Assembly: GCA_032622095.1 (NCBI GenBank)
Contig: CP136067.1
Coordinates: 51,065,899-51,129,898, forward strand
Direction: 5' to 3'
Source of the DNA: Siphonodentalium dalli
Taxonomy: Eukaryota; Mollusca; Scaphopoda; Gadilida; Siphonodentaliidae
DNA: 64,000 nt
Numbering within the stretch: the first letter of the stretch is position 1; every line of letters begins with the position of its first letter. Position numbers and translations under genes: made by a program. Below the pieces are notes generated by a model. The model made no database searches and was not told where the DNA came from. It was given only the letters and a program-made list of their open reading frames with translations. Below are positions 23,236 to 35,921 of the stretch, in pieces.

Positions 23236-24533
23236 CATGTCAACAAAAGCCTGAATTGTCTGGACGCAATGGGCATTGACCGCATCGAATCCTATTAGCA
23301 GATCAGGCGAAAATTAAGATAAGCGGGTCATGGATATAATTGTTTTGATCGTCAGCTTTCCAAAAAAACACCAACGCTTTCGTAACAGAAACCAGATCTT
23401 CCTAAAACAAAATAACATTTTCAAACTAATGTATTCATTGCAATGCTCGATCACTTATATTTTATTAGCATTGGTCAATTGTATATTCACTAACTCACTG
23501 CCAGTAGAGTATTTCGCACACTTCTTGTAAAACGTCTTATACATCCTGGTTTTCGAGTCATAAACAATTGCCAACATTTTACTTGGAAAAATAAGTCTTC
23601 ATGATAGATAACAACACCAACGTTCACTTATATATGGGATTTCCGTAGGGAATCAAATGCGATTCTATATACGTTTGTTCTCGAAATATTTATTCAACTG
23701 AACAATACGTTACCTGATTTGATTATGAATTGTCTCAATTTTAAACCCAACAGTATATCAATAGTTATATAGTCATATATAACTTATTTAAAACACACGA
23801 GGTAAGCCCATATAGGGATTATTTGAATCTGAATTGAGCTCTATCTGAATATAAATGGGACACGATTAAAACAGTCGTGTGTGGGCTTATTTCAATTCGA
23901 AATAATCTCATATTTGCACTATTTAATTTACTGTTTCATCGACACACCGTATCAGATGAAGGCTCTTTATAATGTGTTTCACTGCTGCCGAATGCAATAA
24001 CGGGTATAAGTCCTAAATGAGCTTATTTCATATTCAAATTAGTTCCATATGATACACACAGGTCACGAATTGTAATTAGATCGATCAATAATGTACATAT
24101 GTATACGTAAGATAGCACATGCATTCACATTCAACATTGCTTGTAAACAGAATTAAATACATGGGTTGGACGAAATGATACACACATGTATTTCCCTCAA
24201 GCAGTGATAAAGATTTGCAACAGGTAATTTTCATTTTTCGATGGAGTCAAGGTGGCAACCACGTGCCCTTTTCTATAGTTTTAGCTAAGCATCTTGTCGT
24301 ATTTTATTTTATGGTGGGAAATTATTAAGAAGCTAATTAGAATTGCTGCAGTTTTTAGATGCTATGGTGGTAAAATGCTTATATCAACACCACCTTTACT
24401 AATTCGTGACTAAGTTCTCGTTGACGAATAGCTCACTGTATGTAGGAGCTTTCAGCTATTAATACAGGTAGCTACTACACACATGTCAAGTATAAGAAAT
24501 TCTTATTAAGAATTGTATATATATAAACGCTGT
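23236..24533. other. No gene or repeat recognised
   Basis: Short mirrored words (GTAAGCCCATAT near 23,804 and GTGGGCTTATTT near 23,881) hint at an eroded inverted repeat, too weak to call. Confidence 0.4.
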
Positions 24534-24980
24534 GGTCGGATTCGTCGTCTCAGGTTGAAACCTGGTCTACGTAAACCTCTATGTTTAAACGGCCGTTAGT
24601 CAGCTAAATCCGTTGTTTAAACCCGAGATCGCAGGTCTAAGTGACGCATTCGTCATCTGGCTTAAACCTGGTCCAGCCAGACCAGTGGTTTAGCAATAGT
24701 GTCTCTGTATCGTCGAGATAATTAATCGTACTTCCCCAATGCGTAGCGCCTCGTTGTATTGATTGCGAAAATAAATAATTACGACAACGAGCATATATTG
24801 ATTGGAAATGTATAAGCGAGGAACAATCACACATATAAAGCGTGTGGGGATATATTTTTGTCAATTATGATATATTTTTTGCGTTTTAAAAGCTTTTAAC
24901 CGGCAACTAAACCATTTACTTTGGCGGTCAAGCTAAAACAGCTTTACTGAGGCTAAACTTGAGATGACGAATCCGCATTT
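24534..24980. mobile_element. Inverted-repeat element (~445 bp) with an internal third copy of its end
   Basis: GGATTCGTCGTCTCAGGTTG at the left pairs with AAACTTGAGATGACGAATCC at the right. A further copy in left orientation (GCATTCGTCATCTGGCTTAA, then ACCTGGTCCAGCC) lies inside at about 24,645-24,680. Minus frames here are not conserved proteins. Confidence 0.65.
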
Positions 24981-25395
24981 TCAGTTGGACAACTGTTTTA
25001 GCACTATTGGCCCATATTATATCATGTATGCACACATTGCAAGGGACAGCAGGTTATATTATATCTATTTCCCGCCCATTCAAAAAACAAAACAAAAACA
25101 TGTCCCTCCGGCCCCTTTTCCATAAAACACAGGAAATAAACAAGGATATATTCCCTGTTGAGTTGCTTAATAGGTTAAAGGAACGACAGTTTTCCTTTAG
25201 TTGAACTCATCTGAATATTCCCTTCAATGGCGAACTAACTGGAAAAGGGGTGGTATGTCTTCTGTGCTCGTATTATTGAATGTCAATCCTCTTAATGAAT
25301 AGCATGACATTCAAATACAGATGTTTATAACTGAATGGAGGACCCATTTAAAAGATGAATATACCGACAGCGTAATCCAATCCCACATCTTGATG
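24981..25395. other. No gene recognised
   Basis: A 65-codon frame (25,007-25,204) is lysine-rich at its end but has no domain signature. Confidence 0.4.
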
Positions 25396-25604
25396 ATAAT
25401 AGAGACCTTTTGCAAAATTACGAATACGATTACGGATATGGCCCATATCCTGCCAGTATACGGCCAAAATTAGATCTTTATATATGGGGTATATGCCGTC
25501 TCACAAATTAGTCATCGTATGTAAGTTATGATGGTTTCTACCTTACTAGGACAATATATGCTATCCGTAATCGTAATAGTGATTTTGCGAAAGGTTTCTA
25601 ATGT
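25396..25604. mobile_element. Foldback element (~210 bp)
   Basis: ATAATAGAGACCTTTTGCAA, then AATTACGAATACGATTACGG on the left pairs with CCGTAATCGTAATAGTGATT, then TTGCGAAAGGTTTCTAATGT on the right. The frame reading NYEYDYGYGPYPASIRP comes from this arm and is not evidence of a gene. Confidence 0.65.
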
Positions 25605-26212
25605 CCACATTTTAGGTTTACTCGTTGAGTTTAATTTACAGTATATACCGTCCACGTGTTTCTAAAAGGTCGATCGTACACAAAGCTTCAGAAGGAGCAC
25701 ATGGATAATATCCTACGAATATCTCTTTGGTATCAAATTTTAATGTCCAGTTCTGTGAAACTGAATATTCTTCGAGTGTGGAATAACAGGTCACCGGCGT
25801 GGTATACTAATGACCACCCAGGATATCATGAATTAGGAAATTCGATATTAAAGCAATCACACTCCCTATATATTTCTAAAGACCTCTCGAATCTCCGGAA
25901 ATGAATGCATGTCGCGTTGGTGACATGTTGTCATGTTACGTGAATAATATATTGTTATATCTGGTTAATATGAAAGTACTATATGGTTATATACTGGATA
26001 TGGCTTATGATAAACTCTATGCATACTGTTAAATAATATTATAGCCATTCAATCTAGCTCAATATACCATGATCAACATAAACTATGTTTTGGGTTATTA
26101 ATAAATATGTTTAAAGATGTTCTTCCTAACAAGTGTTATATAATAAAACAATAGATATGAATCGAAGATTCCTCTCCGGAAACGTTTATTTCAATTGATA
26201 TTGAATTTCAGC
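25605..26212. other. No gene or repeat recognised
   Basis: An 82-codon frame at 25,656-25,904 has no recognisable domain. Confidence 0.4.
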
Positions 26213-26578
26213 CAGTTCCGCCGAAAACCCGCACATTATCTGCTTGTAATATAACTTGTTTTATGTAGATAATCTGCTTAGAATCGACTCATTTAGAGTC
26301 GATAATGTGCTGAAAGTGAGAGCGGTTTAGTCACATTATCGAACCATAATGAGGCGATTCTAAGCAGATTATGTACGGACAATGACACAACTAAGCGAAC
26401 ACATGACTTTTCAGGTTTACGCTCTTTAACATGTGATTTCACTGTGGCCCGCGCAATACAACGGAATAACGGATTTGAGTCCATTCACTCAATTTCGCTG
26501 CTTATTTCGGAATCAAATAATCACATTATGTACCTATTTCACATTATAGGTCGAATATGTGCCTATTTGCGCGATGAC
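26213..26578 (-). mobile_element. Family B element (MITE), copy 3, inverted
   Basis: The complement of the family layout: AAAACCCGCACATTATCTGC at its left, ATAATCTGCTTAGAATCGAC, TGAGGCGATTCTAAGCAGAT, ACGCTCTTTAACATGTG, TGCTTATTTCGGAATCAAAT, CACATTATGTAC and TTTGCGCGATGA at its right. Confidence 0.8.
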
Positions 26579-27574
26579 TTATTGCGAATGTAGATTTGTT
26601 TGGCATAATACAAATACAAATTTATGGAGAGTTTTACGGACCAGTTTTAGAACAGAAAGAGGGATAACTCTTATCTTGTTAGAACTCTCAAGCCATCCAC
26701 ATTTCATTCCAACTAACATATTTCAACGCGAATTGCGTCCAGCTTCGTCAGAAAATAAACCACTTTATTATGCATGTATAGACAAATAATATGCAGTTAT
26801 ATATGTATCTGTAAATGATTAAGAAAACAGCTAATTTATTGTAATGAAATCGGGTTTTATAAACAAAATAATGGTGTAATTGTGGCACTGACCAAATGCA
26901 CTATATTTAAACCAGTATATTGCAACCGACAGTATGTTGTAACGCACTAGTTGTATGATGTAGAACGAATACATTATTGTGTTATTATATCTAATTATAT
27001 GACATGAGAGATTACAGGACTCCAGTTGTTTGTCATAACTATATATAGTATGTGTTACGACCATTGACCTGTTACTCAAAACTATTACATGTTATATAAC
27101 GATTATGACGCACAGCGCGTTGGTTATACAACTAGTATTATGTTACAGCAAACAATTAGTCCTTCCTGAAACACTATTAATACTGGTATAACATATATCT
27201 AGTTCGTATCTCACACATGCTATATGCAGCGTTTCTCGTAGTGGTAATATGGCAACAATATTTTGTTTTTACTGAAATATATATCTTGTGATGTTTCAAA
27301 ATATGTAATGTAGACAACGCTTGTAGTGGGTAAATGTCTGGTTCGAAATATACCAATTGAGCTGATTACTTTCAGCAACAATGTAATGACAACTAAACAT
27401 ACCATTTGGAACAGTGACAGATAGATATTGAAAAACAAACTGGGGTAAAGATCATACAGGTGCGAGATACGAACTAGTGTTTTGACCAATATAGTACACG
27501 CGCCCTATATTCCCATGCCATATAAATTATATATAACACTAGCCGATGAGCCCGACGTTGTCCGGGCTATTCAA
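26579..27574. other. No gene or repeat recognised
   Basis: Very AT-rich; minus-strand frames of 82 and 89 codons have no domain signature. GATACGAACTAGTG near 27,468 echoes the complement of CTAGTTCGTATC near 27,199, a small inverted pair about 270 bp apart. Confidence 0.4.
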
Positions 27575-28140
27575 AAACAAAATGTCAAGTCGATAGCTCT
27601 ACCCAGCCCGAAATTTCAAGTCGATAGCTCTACCCGTTTCCGAGATCTGGTCTGCGCATGCGCGAAGCTGGCATCGCACGGGCTCGGCGACTCGATAAAC
27701 TTCGTATCCGGGGCAAGATACATTCACATACCAAATTTCAAGTCAATAGCTCCACCCGTTTCCGAGATCTGGTCTGCGCATGCGCGAAGCTGGCGTCGCA
27801 CGGGCTCGGCGACCCGATAAAATTCGTATCCGGGGCAAGATACATTCACATAGCAAATTTCAAGTCGATAGCTCCACCCGTTTCCGAGATCTCGTCTGCG
27901 CATGCGCGAAGCTGGCGTCGCACGGGCTCGGTGACCCGATAAAATTCGTATCCGGGGCAAGATACATTCACATAGCAAATTTCAAGTCGATAGCTCCACC
28001 CGTTTCCGAGATCTCGTCTGCGCATGCGCTGCACGGGCGTCGCACGGGCTCGCCAATACGACAACGACCACCGCCTGGTCAAACTACACACACGTACCAA
28101 GTTTCGTCCCGATCGGTCGAGAATCGTAGATTTGTATTAA
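27575..28140 (+). repeat. 122-bp tandem array related to a retroelement 3' tail
   Basis: AAATTTCAAGTCGATAGCTC starts units at 27,611, 27,733, 27,855 and 27,977, exactly 122 bp apart, with a partial unit before (27,578) and a diverged one after (CCAAGTTTCGTCCCGATCGG at about 28,099). Each unit holds CCCGTTTCCGAGATCT, TGCGCATGCGC and GTATCCGGGGCAAGATACAT. It is GC-rich against its surroundings. The frames that run through it shift with each unit and are not genes. The CAAGTTTC..GATCGGTC style followed by an ACAG run is familiar from 3' tails of RTE-like LINEs and their SINEs; that link is inference. Confidence 0.85.
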
Positions 28141-28172
28141 TGACAAACAGACAGACAGACAGACAGACAGAG
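28141..28172 (+). repeat. (ACAG)n microsatellite
   Basis: About seven ACAG repeats directly at the end of the 122-bp array, where a retroelement tail would be expected. Confidence 0.9.
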
Positions 28173-28924
28173 GTCTTCAAAATATATATGAGATATTTCG
28201 CAATCCAAAATGAGACAATCTAGACGTATATATATTGCAATGGTATAAAACGGGTAAAGAAGTTCGACAAATAAATAATATAACTGTAATTGATGACACT
28301 GTGAAAAGGTAGTGACCAATATTAGCTGGTCACAGTAACTTATGTGTTGGTTATAACACAACACGTATGAGTTTTAAAATCAAACTGAGATCACCAATTG
28401 TCCACGCCTAAACGAATATCAGTGCTTCGCATAATTTGGAATAACAGGTTTGATGCCACCGATTTCCATTTATATTGAGTGGACATATTTTGACTATATA
28501 TGCTGTTCATTTCCAAAGGGCGACATGTTTATGAATAGTAACATAATTATTTCGAAGACTACATGCGATACCAAACTGTAAAAAAAAATTGGTTCTCACA
28601 AGCGTGTTATGCGACGTTCCGAGAGATTGGCAATCTCTTGCAGCAAACCATTATTCTGTTAAAACGGATTTTAGTTTGTTATAACACATTTACATTTGTA
28701 TACACTCTCTAACATATTATTTGTTTATTTATTGGTGTTAAATGTCGATCACGGCGTTTTATTGGAGGAGGGAATGTCCGTGCACTAAGGTAAATCTAGC
28801 AGTGATTTCATTGGCTGGAAGAATGACCCATTATGGAGGGCGAAACCACAGATCTACGGCGAGTAATTGGCAACTCCCCTATATAGCGATATGGGATACA
28901 AAGTCAGCGATGACTAACAACAGA
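28173..28924. other. No gene or repeat recognised
   Basis: No coding signal up to the edge of family A copy 2, except that a 99-codon frame (28,742-29,041) runs into that element and is therefore not credible. Confidence 0.4.
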
Positions 28925-29427
28925 TTAAAGGCACGTGAGGCCTTAGTTGTCGAAAATATTCATATTTGTTTCAATCACCGTAAACAGAAAAACATTAAAA
29001 CGCATACAGTTTCGTTCATATATACCATGACCATCGCGTAAACAGCATGTTATCATAAAGATTTACTATATTTTACCTAAGCAAGAGCCTGATTGTGTTA
29101 CAGAAGACAACACAATGCTGCTGGCTAATCACACACAAATGTCATAAACGCTCTTTATTCGTTCCATGTAAGGAATTCACCCACAAATAACGCTCTTTAT
29201 GTTTACCATCATAATATAAACAAACACCAGAAAAGTTACTTTTTATGCTTTTGTTTACATAACAATGGTCAAAAATATGACAATAACATACTGTTTGTGC
29301 GATATTTCTTATTTGTATACGGACAAAGTCTGTCTACATTTTGTTGTTCTTTCTGTTTGTGGCGGTTTTTGACGGGTGGAAATATTTTCACAGGATACCC
29401 ACCGCCAAGGCCAACCGTACCTTTAAA
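28925..29427 (+). mobile_element. Family A element, copy 2
   Basis: Nearly identical to 3,673-4,176 over its whole length, with matching ends (TTAAAGGCACGTGAGGCC and GGCCAACCGTACCTTTAAA). The flanks of the two copies are unrelated, so the edges are real element boundaries. Confidence 0.85.
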
Positions 29428-30536
29428 AGTTTGCTATAATTGTTTTAATTATGTAATTATCTCCTGCAACAGGCTAGTAATGTTATAGCAGAGTGCAAAT
29501 GAGAACTGGTTACAGTTTTACATGATCGATTACTCGAGTCACAGTTACGGCTTATTCGGTACAGCATTACTCTGTTTGATCTAACTAATGATGGAAGAGA
29601 TGTTATGTGTTTATTTTATTAGAAGTCCCAAAATAAATTTAAAACTGCAAATATCCGGGCCAATAAATATTGAATATATCCGAGGAGAGTCACGTTTGAC
29701 AGCTATATTTGATAGGGGATATATTATTAATCTTGATTATGGATCGCCGTCGGCCTGCGCATGCGATATGGTGAGTTATCGATGATAAAGGACGTTCCAT
29801 TAGGATTTGAGAATCGGGCGGATTTGTTTGCAAAAACCAGCATCGCTCATTTCTCAGCCAGTTTCAAGTTACAGAGTTCGCATGAACTGAACACTTTACA
29901 TCCAACACCGTCGGCTACTCACATGAGCTATTTACGAGTGCATAATATATGTTACAAGAATAAAGCTTTGAAATGTCCGTTGGGACATCATTAATGGCCA
30001 ATACATATTTCAATGCATATGTCTTACGTTTTGTTAATTGAACTGCCCCGTGGCTCTAAAGAAACAACTATGGAGAGGCATTGTTTCGGAGATTAGAGAT
30101 TATGTTATGTTACTGTTGCACGCCCTCATTCGAATAAAAATAACTATCGCTCATTTCATCCGAGAAATATTTGACTATATCGATCAGCGCCACCAGCGAC
30201 TGAGCTGTTGTAAAAAGTTCAGCAACCAGAGCACCATGCTACTCCATACGCCATGTACTCCCACGGAAGGCCTGTTGAAGATGCAGACCAACTGTTTATG
30301 CTTTGCGCATTTTATATACACCACCGCATGGAATTGACACAAACCATGAGAACTATTGGAGCATTATCCAACGAGGTATTATCATAGAGATAATACTCTT
30401 ATTCATCAAATCGTCTGGTATGTTTGTTACTTGTAAACAAGAAAACCATAGTCAGAAATGGTAACGCCACCAAGATCATATTATTAGCCATAAATATAAA
30501 TTATAATTATAATATAAAATATTATTCATTAGTTAG
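29428..30536. other. No gene or repeat recognised
   Basis: Frames of 65-99 codons at 29.6-30.3 kb overlap each other, and none has a domain signature or codon pattern I trust. Confidence 0.4.
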
Positions 30537-30570
30537 CACTAATAAAGGCGCTAACTAATGACTTATTAAA
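30537..30570. repeat. Short hairpin
   Basis: CATTAGTTAGC and GCTAACTAATG are perfect 11-bp complements 12 bp apart. Confidence 0.75.
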
Positions 30571-30791
30571 TACCATCTAATAAATATTCATCTTATTCAC
30601 AACTTTAATGAGTCCTTCTGGCACACGAGAATATTTATCGCCGTTTGATTTGCACCAAGTGAACTCGGTGCATATATAATTGATAGAACTGACCTTTATT
30701 ATGATGGTCGTGTCGTTATTTGTTTAAGATACGTATCAATTGACATATACGCAACCGTTCCCTGTTAAAAAAATATATATCGCCCATTTTA

Positions 30792-30862
30792 GGGGACCTC
30801 CGCGAATTCGGGGACTTCCGCAAAGTGATCTCCACAAATCGGGACCTACTGCAAATCGTCGC
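30792..30862 (+). repeat. Short degenerate tandem repeat
   Basis: Three to four imperfect copies of GGGGACYTCCGCRAAT. Confidence 0.6.
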
Positions 30863-31156
30863 ACCCAATGCAATTTGTAAACAAATACGATTGGCATGCG
30901 TTTTAACGAGGTGAGCTTTAATTAAACGAAAGAAGCATTCTACATAAACTATTTGTCATGGACTCAGCCAGTGTGCCATATATATGTGTGTCAACTAAGG
31001 TCGCTTTGCGTGGTAAAAGTGAAAAGTGAAAGTGGAAAATCCTATTGAAAATGAAACTGAAAGTAGCCTACAATTTGGGGAAATTCCGCGGCAGATTGCA
31101 GTGAATCTAAACTATTGGAAGTGACTGTACAATTCCTGGAATTCTATCAGATATCC

Positions 31157-31222
31157 CGACTCTGCTCGTTTTCGTGATCATAGGTTATATAGGCCCTATA
31201 TGACCACGAAAACGAGTCGAGT
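31157..31222. mobile_element. 66-bp hairpin
   Basis: GACTCTGCTCGTTTTCGTGA and TCACGAAAACGAG-like (CCACGAAAACGAGTCGAGTC) arms pair around GGTTATATAGGCC. Confidence 0.7.
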
Positions 31223-31435
31223 CGCGATACATCCATCGGTACAAACACATTGTGTATACGATACAATTTTGACTTGATGACCAGAAAATAAAAGATGGCG
31301 GTTAATCCAAGTCTCCAACAGAACAGACATGCGCGCTCCAATTAAAATTACCCACAATTCACTTCACTACACAGGGGTTCCCAAAGGGTTATACATTATT
31401 TTCAGGCTACCAGAGTATTTATATTTTCAACAACA

Positions 31436-31590
31436 TATTATTACACCGGTGACTTTACGTTTACAATTTCAGCCTGTCCTGACCCTATGGATACGATTTA
31501 TCATAGTTTAAAAAACGTATTATACACCGGTGCCGTTAACTTTACAATTTCAGCATATACTTGATTCTATTGGTACGATTGAGTAAGGTA
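31436..31590 (+). repeat. Two-copy ~85-bp direct repeat
   Basis: TATTACACCGGTGACTTTAC and TATACACCGGTGCCGTTAAC start two copies that continue with TTTACAATTTCAGC and end in GGTACGATTTA/GGTACGATTGA-type words. Confidence 0.65.
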
Positions 31591-32898
31591 CAAAACAAAA
31601 TATCCAAGAATATATTTCTCCATTCGACCATGAGTCTATACAGATCTGTACACTAGTGTCCACCCACTTCGTGGCGGGAATGAGCTGCTGCGAATTAACA
31701 CAAAATTTCGATCACATGTCATAACCCAACACACAACGCCTATGATCGCCCCTCCTAATGTACCCCTATCGATTGATCCATTCCACATATATTAATCGTC
31801 TTAGCAGCACAACATCCCTAATTGATATTTAAAATGTCCTCCTATATATTAATGACCCACATTTTATATGTATACACATGCACCCCATCACCACCATTTG
31901 ATTCTTTAACGAATCCTATTGAACACATTTCAAAATTAGTATACATATGTGGCACCTCGTGCCCGCCATGCCAACGCATGCTGTGTTTAATTTGTAAATA
32001 TAATTATGTTTGAATATTTATTTGTTGTACGTTTCCAAGAACATGTCCTCCAATCCCTTGTTCGCCTTATATTATCCATACATTACTTGGGTAGTTGACA
32101 TAAAATCCTTGCTGTATCTTATCGGAGATTTGGGTGCATGTTATTTTATTGGTTGGACGACAACAATTAAAGATGCATAATCCGAATTAACTCTCCCAAA
32201 TTATCATTTATTTGGCTTCGGATGTAAAATAATATTAGATGCGAGTCGAGAAATCCACCATCAAGAGTGATCAGATATCGATTTTTGAAATTTGTTATTT
32301 CCCGAGATATGTCACTTTTGGTAGTCTGGCAAATATTCGTAAATCCGACGGTCTCGAACAAAATTGCGATGAAGATGGATAACTCTAAAATTAAGTGGAT
32401 TTGGGTGTTAGATATTTGACAATATAGCCAGATTTCGTTGAACAAAATGTTGATAAATTACACGTTTTGGGCAATTTTATACTATAATTGACTGTGGTTA
32501 GCATTATTTTTGGGCAATTGATCGATTACGATAACTGAAGCAGCATTTTAAATAAATGCTGTTGTTATTGGAATCTGATGATATGGGGACCATCAAACCG
32601 GATTGAGTACATTGAAGTGGTCAGCATTTGATGTTCATTCCGCCGACATAGGAATATCATACACAATCTTCTTAAGATGGTAACATGATTGTATACAAGA
32701 TGTTGGTACCAAACCGTCTCATGAATACCTCACTCATCAGCATGGAACTAATGTCTTGTATCTGATTGTTGCTATTTGGTTGGCCATAAAGTGGCTGATT
32801 GACTCTGTGTTCGCTAAGGTATTTGTATTGTATAATACATGGAGGTCGATAAGAGTGGAGAGTAGGATAGGGTTAGGACAGATACTGACAGATAGACG
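31591..32898. other. No gene or repeat recognised
   Basis: A 92-codon minus frame (32,167-32,445) is hydrophobic at its start but has no recognisable domain or splice context. Confidence 0.4.
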
Positions 32899-32917
32899 TA
32901 GAGAGAGAGAGAGAGAG
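32899..32917 (+). repeat. (GA)n microsatellite
   Basis: About nine GA repeats followed by AAAATTAAAAATTAAAAG. Confidence 0.9.
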
Positions 32918-33050
32918 TCAAAAATTAAAAATTAAAAGACGCCTATTTCAGCTTCAAACTTCAAAATGCGATCCAACAAAAACATCGACTCGACAATAAA
33001 AACCGCGAATCCCATTGCCTATTTTAATAAAAGGTCAGCCGACCACAGTG

Positions 33051-33062
33051 CCCCCCCCCCCC
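33051..33062 (+). repeat. C12 homopolymer
   Basis: Twelve uninterrupted C in AT-rich surroundings. Confidence 0.9.
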
Positions 33063-33389
33063 AGAAAACATGGCAAGTCGATACCGCTTTGTTAAAGAAA
33101 TAAAAAAAAATGTTGAAATTTTCTAAGTCGAAAAGGGTTAATAAAAATAAATTTTTCGGGGGACAATAAACACGTCATAGAATTACTCTAGCAAATAATT
33201 TAACATGTTTAGGTATGTCAAATATCACTGTCGGAAGGCTACTTATTGGTGACATCTCGCTAAATGACAATTTAAATAGAAAGTTATTCAATTTTGCTCA
33301 AATTTACATAGCTTCAACATGCCGTTTTGACATCAGCGACTAGGCTGCATTACCGTTAAAGATCTTAAGTACCACAGACTGTAGCAGAA

Positions 33390-33408
33390 CCCCCCCCCCC
33401 CCCCCCCC
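33390..33408 (+). repeat. C19 homopolymer
   Basis: Nineteen uninterrupted C followed by GG, the longest such run in the window. Its exact length may be uncertain in an assembly. Confidence 0.9.
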
Positions 33409-35552
33409 GGACGCACAGTGAGGGACCCGACACTATCATGTATATACATCTGTTATATAATAATTCCATATATATTGTATAGTACTTTTTATACAAGTGG
33501 ATCGTACCTTACATTATACTTATGTAAATATCATGTTCTTTGTATTATTGTCGGGAGCGAGACCAAGATAAGTTTTGTAACTTGTGCCTCAATCCCCTGC
33601 ATTTAATTGTGGATGCAAATAAAATATGATTACATCAATAAACGAAAAAAAATGTCATATCAAAGAATCACCCCAGCAGAAGTGTCTAACCAACGATACA
33701 CGCACAATTGTGTGTGGATTGCTTGAGTACACACATATGAGAATCAAACACAATCGCCATAGACTGGTCAGTTTAATCACATAAGATATACATTTTAGTC
33801 ACTGCTTCAGTTAGCTATATTTTGACCTGCCAGAGTCAGCGCTTCTGTTATGATCTCAAGCCATGCTTTCAGTTATTGTCGCACGAGTTCTGATATAAAA
33901 TGTATACCGGTACCACACACGGAGTGATTGAGTTAAGGCAAGTCCCTCACGTATATAGCATATATGTCGTATATGGGATCGCCTGATTAACTTGACAAAC
34001 GTAATTATGGGTTATATCGAAATTAAAGCCTACGGGATTCACACCAAGAAGCAATCTCCTTCATCATCGAAACCCTTTCACGAGCTTTCGATGCTGTTAT
34101 ATCATCGTTATTACAAGGTTGTAATTTGGAGAAAATACTTGTACAATAATTATTTTGACACCTGCAATACACCAGTCTCGTCGCATTCATTGTTCCAATA
34201 AATACCAGATATATGGTTGTGATGTGTTTGGGTTTGAGAAAACTGATTGCTTTGAACGGGCGCAACTAATTTTTTTTAATATAATCTTTAAAATGAATCC
34301 AAGTACGCCTAGTTGTATGGTTTATGGAGAAAGTGGATGCTATCCGATATATATTCACATTGAAACGACTATGATACGGTTATGGGCGAAACTTGTCAAC
34401 CGATATTCATATAACCTGTCGAGTGTTGTATATCAATATATGTACTCTTATGCGATTCGTTCTGCATGGGATTGAAAATCCCTGGCTTAATAGAGTAAAA
34501 AAAAGCTTCTGATTCTAGGTAAATTATTAACAACTCTCCTTATGATTTAGTCATATAAAATTAAACTATAGTATAGTGCACACGTATCCAATGTACATAG
34601 CAATACCCATTATATGTTATGAATACATATCTTGATTTGTGTACTTCTATGCATAATATCCACATTTTTGTCATAGTTAACGTTATTTCAAATGGGAGAA
34701 ATGTAGCAGCGAGCAATGCCTCGCTTGACCAATGAATAGCTTCCTGCTAGTTCAATTAATATTCACTTATTCATACAAGCCACACCCGCGCTATTTGACT
34801 GCAATTTGATGAAGCTATGTATAAACTGCACGCCATGGTCACGTATCTTAACTGACCAAACGTCGTATGTTCAAAATCAAAACTAGCTCACTTTTATTCA
34901 TAATTGGGGAATGATCAAGTACACAAAATACAATTGTATTTGCATAGATATTAAAACAATATTAAAATAGTATTTTCTCCTAAGCTATGGATATTACGTC
35001 ATGTGCCAAATAAGGATCATTAAAACTTCGAGTAATTGTACAGTAAATGCCAAGCGCGTATTCTAAATAAGGATATGACGCAATATGACCGCGGTACAAC
35101 TCAATACGATTTATTATAGCGTGCTTATCGCTATATTTTCATTACATTGTATATAGCATCTGAACGGCGAAACTTGTATTCTGCATGTATAGTGAAGCAA
35201 TTAACCTTGAGACGAACGTTTTATTGCACGGAAATTGGTTATAGAGCAAGAGTGACTACTCTTGCATGTTTACATGACCTCAGGCGCACGTGTGTAGATC
35301 TATGTGAGCATCGCATTGCCTTATGAATATTAATGAGTTTTCACAGAACAGGGAATTCCCCCTTCATCTCTGAAATTAGATAGAATCTCGGTGTCTTTAG
35401 ACATAGATGAAAGTAATGGGACGGAGTCTGGATATTTATCATACTGATCGAACTCTTGTTTTTATTTATTTTTAGCTTCTAACATCGCGATTTTTTCGCT
35501 TAGTTTTCTCCCCTCTGGTCATTAATTGTAAATTTTTAGTAATCGCATTTGC
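33409..35552. other. No gene or repeat recognised
   Basis: About 2.1 kb of AT-rich sequence. Frames of 69-106 codons near 34.0-34.5 kb overlap on both strands without domain signature. Confidence 0.4.
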
Positions 35553-35921
35553 CAACATATCCTCTCGCAAATACGCACATATTCCACATATGATGTGAAA
35601 TATATACATAATGTGATTATTTTATGATGAAATAAGCAGATAATGGAGTCACAGCCATTATTTCGTTTTATGGCCCGGACCATAGTGAAAACACATGTTA
35701 AAGAGCGTACACACGGAAGTCGTGGGTTGGCTTATTTGTGTCATTGTCCGCCGCACATAGTCTGCTAAGAATAACCTGATTATGAGTCGATACTATGACT
35801 AAAATGCTCTCATTTTCAGCGCATTTCGACTCAAAATTTGGCAAATCTAAGCAGATTATCTACCTAAAATTAGTTCTTTATAAGCAGATAATATGCGGGA
35901 TTTCGGGATAACAGGCTGTAT
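35553..35921 (+). mobile_element. Family B element (MITE), copy 4, inserted in a LINE
   Basis: Same block order as copies 1-3, from CAACATATCCTCTCGCAAAT to TAAGCAGATAATATGCGGGA and ACAGGCTG. On its right the minus-strand LINE frame begins at once, so this element either cut off the LINE or landed at its break point. The last ~13 residues of the minus frame here (ACYPEIPHIICL) derive from the MITE end. Confidence 0.8.

Noticed and set aside
25351..25511. Tyr/Gly-rich frame (NYEYDYGYGPYP)
   Set aside because: It lies in one arm of an inverted repeat (25,396-25,604) and is interrupted upstream by a stop.
27482..28223. Three overlapping plus-strand frames of 94-147 codons with shared residues
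   Set aside because: They follow the 122-bp tandem unit, which is not a multiple of three, so the same residues reappear in successive frames.
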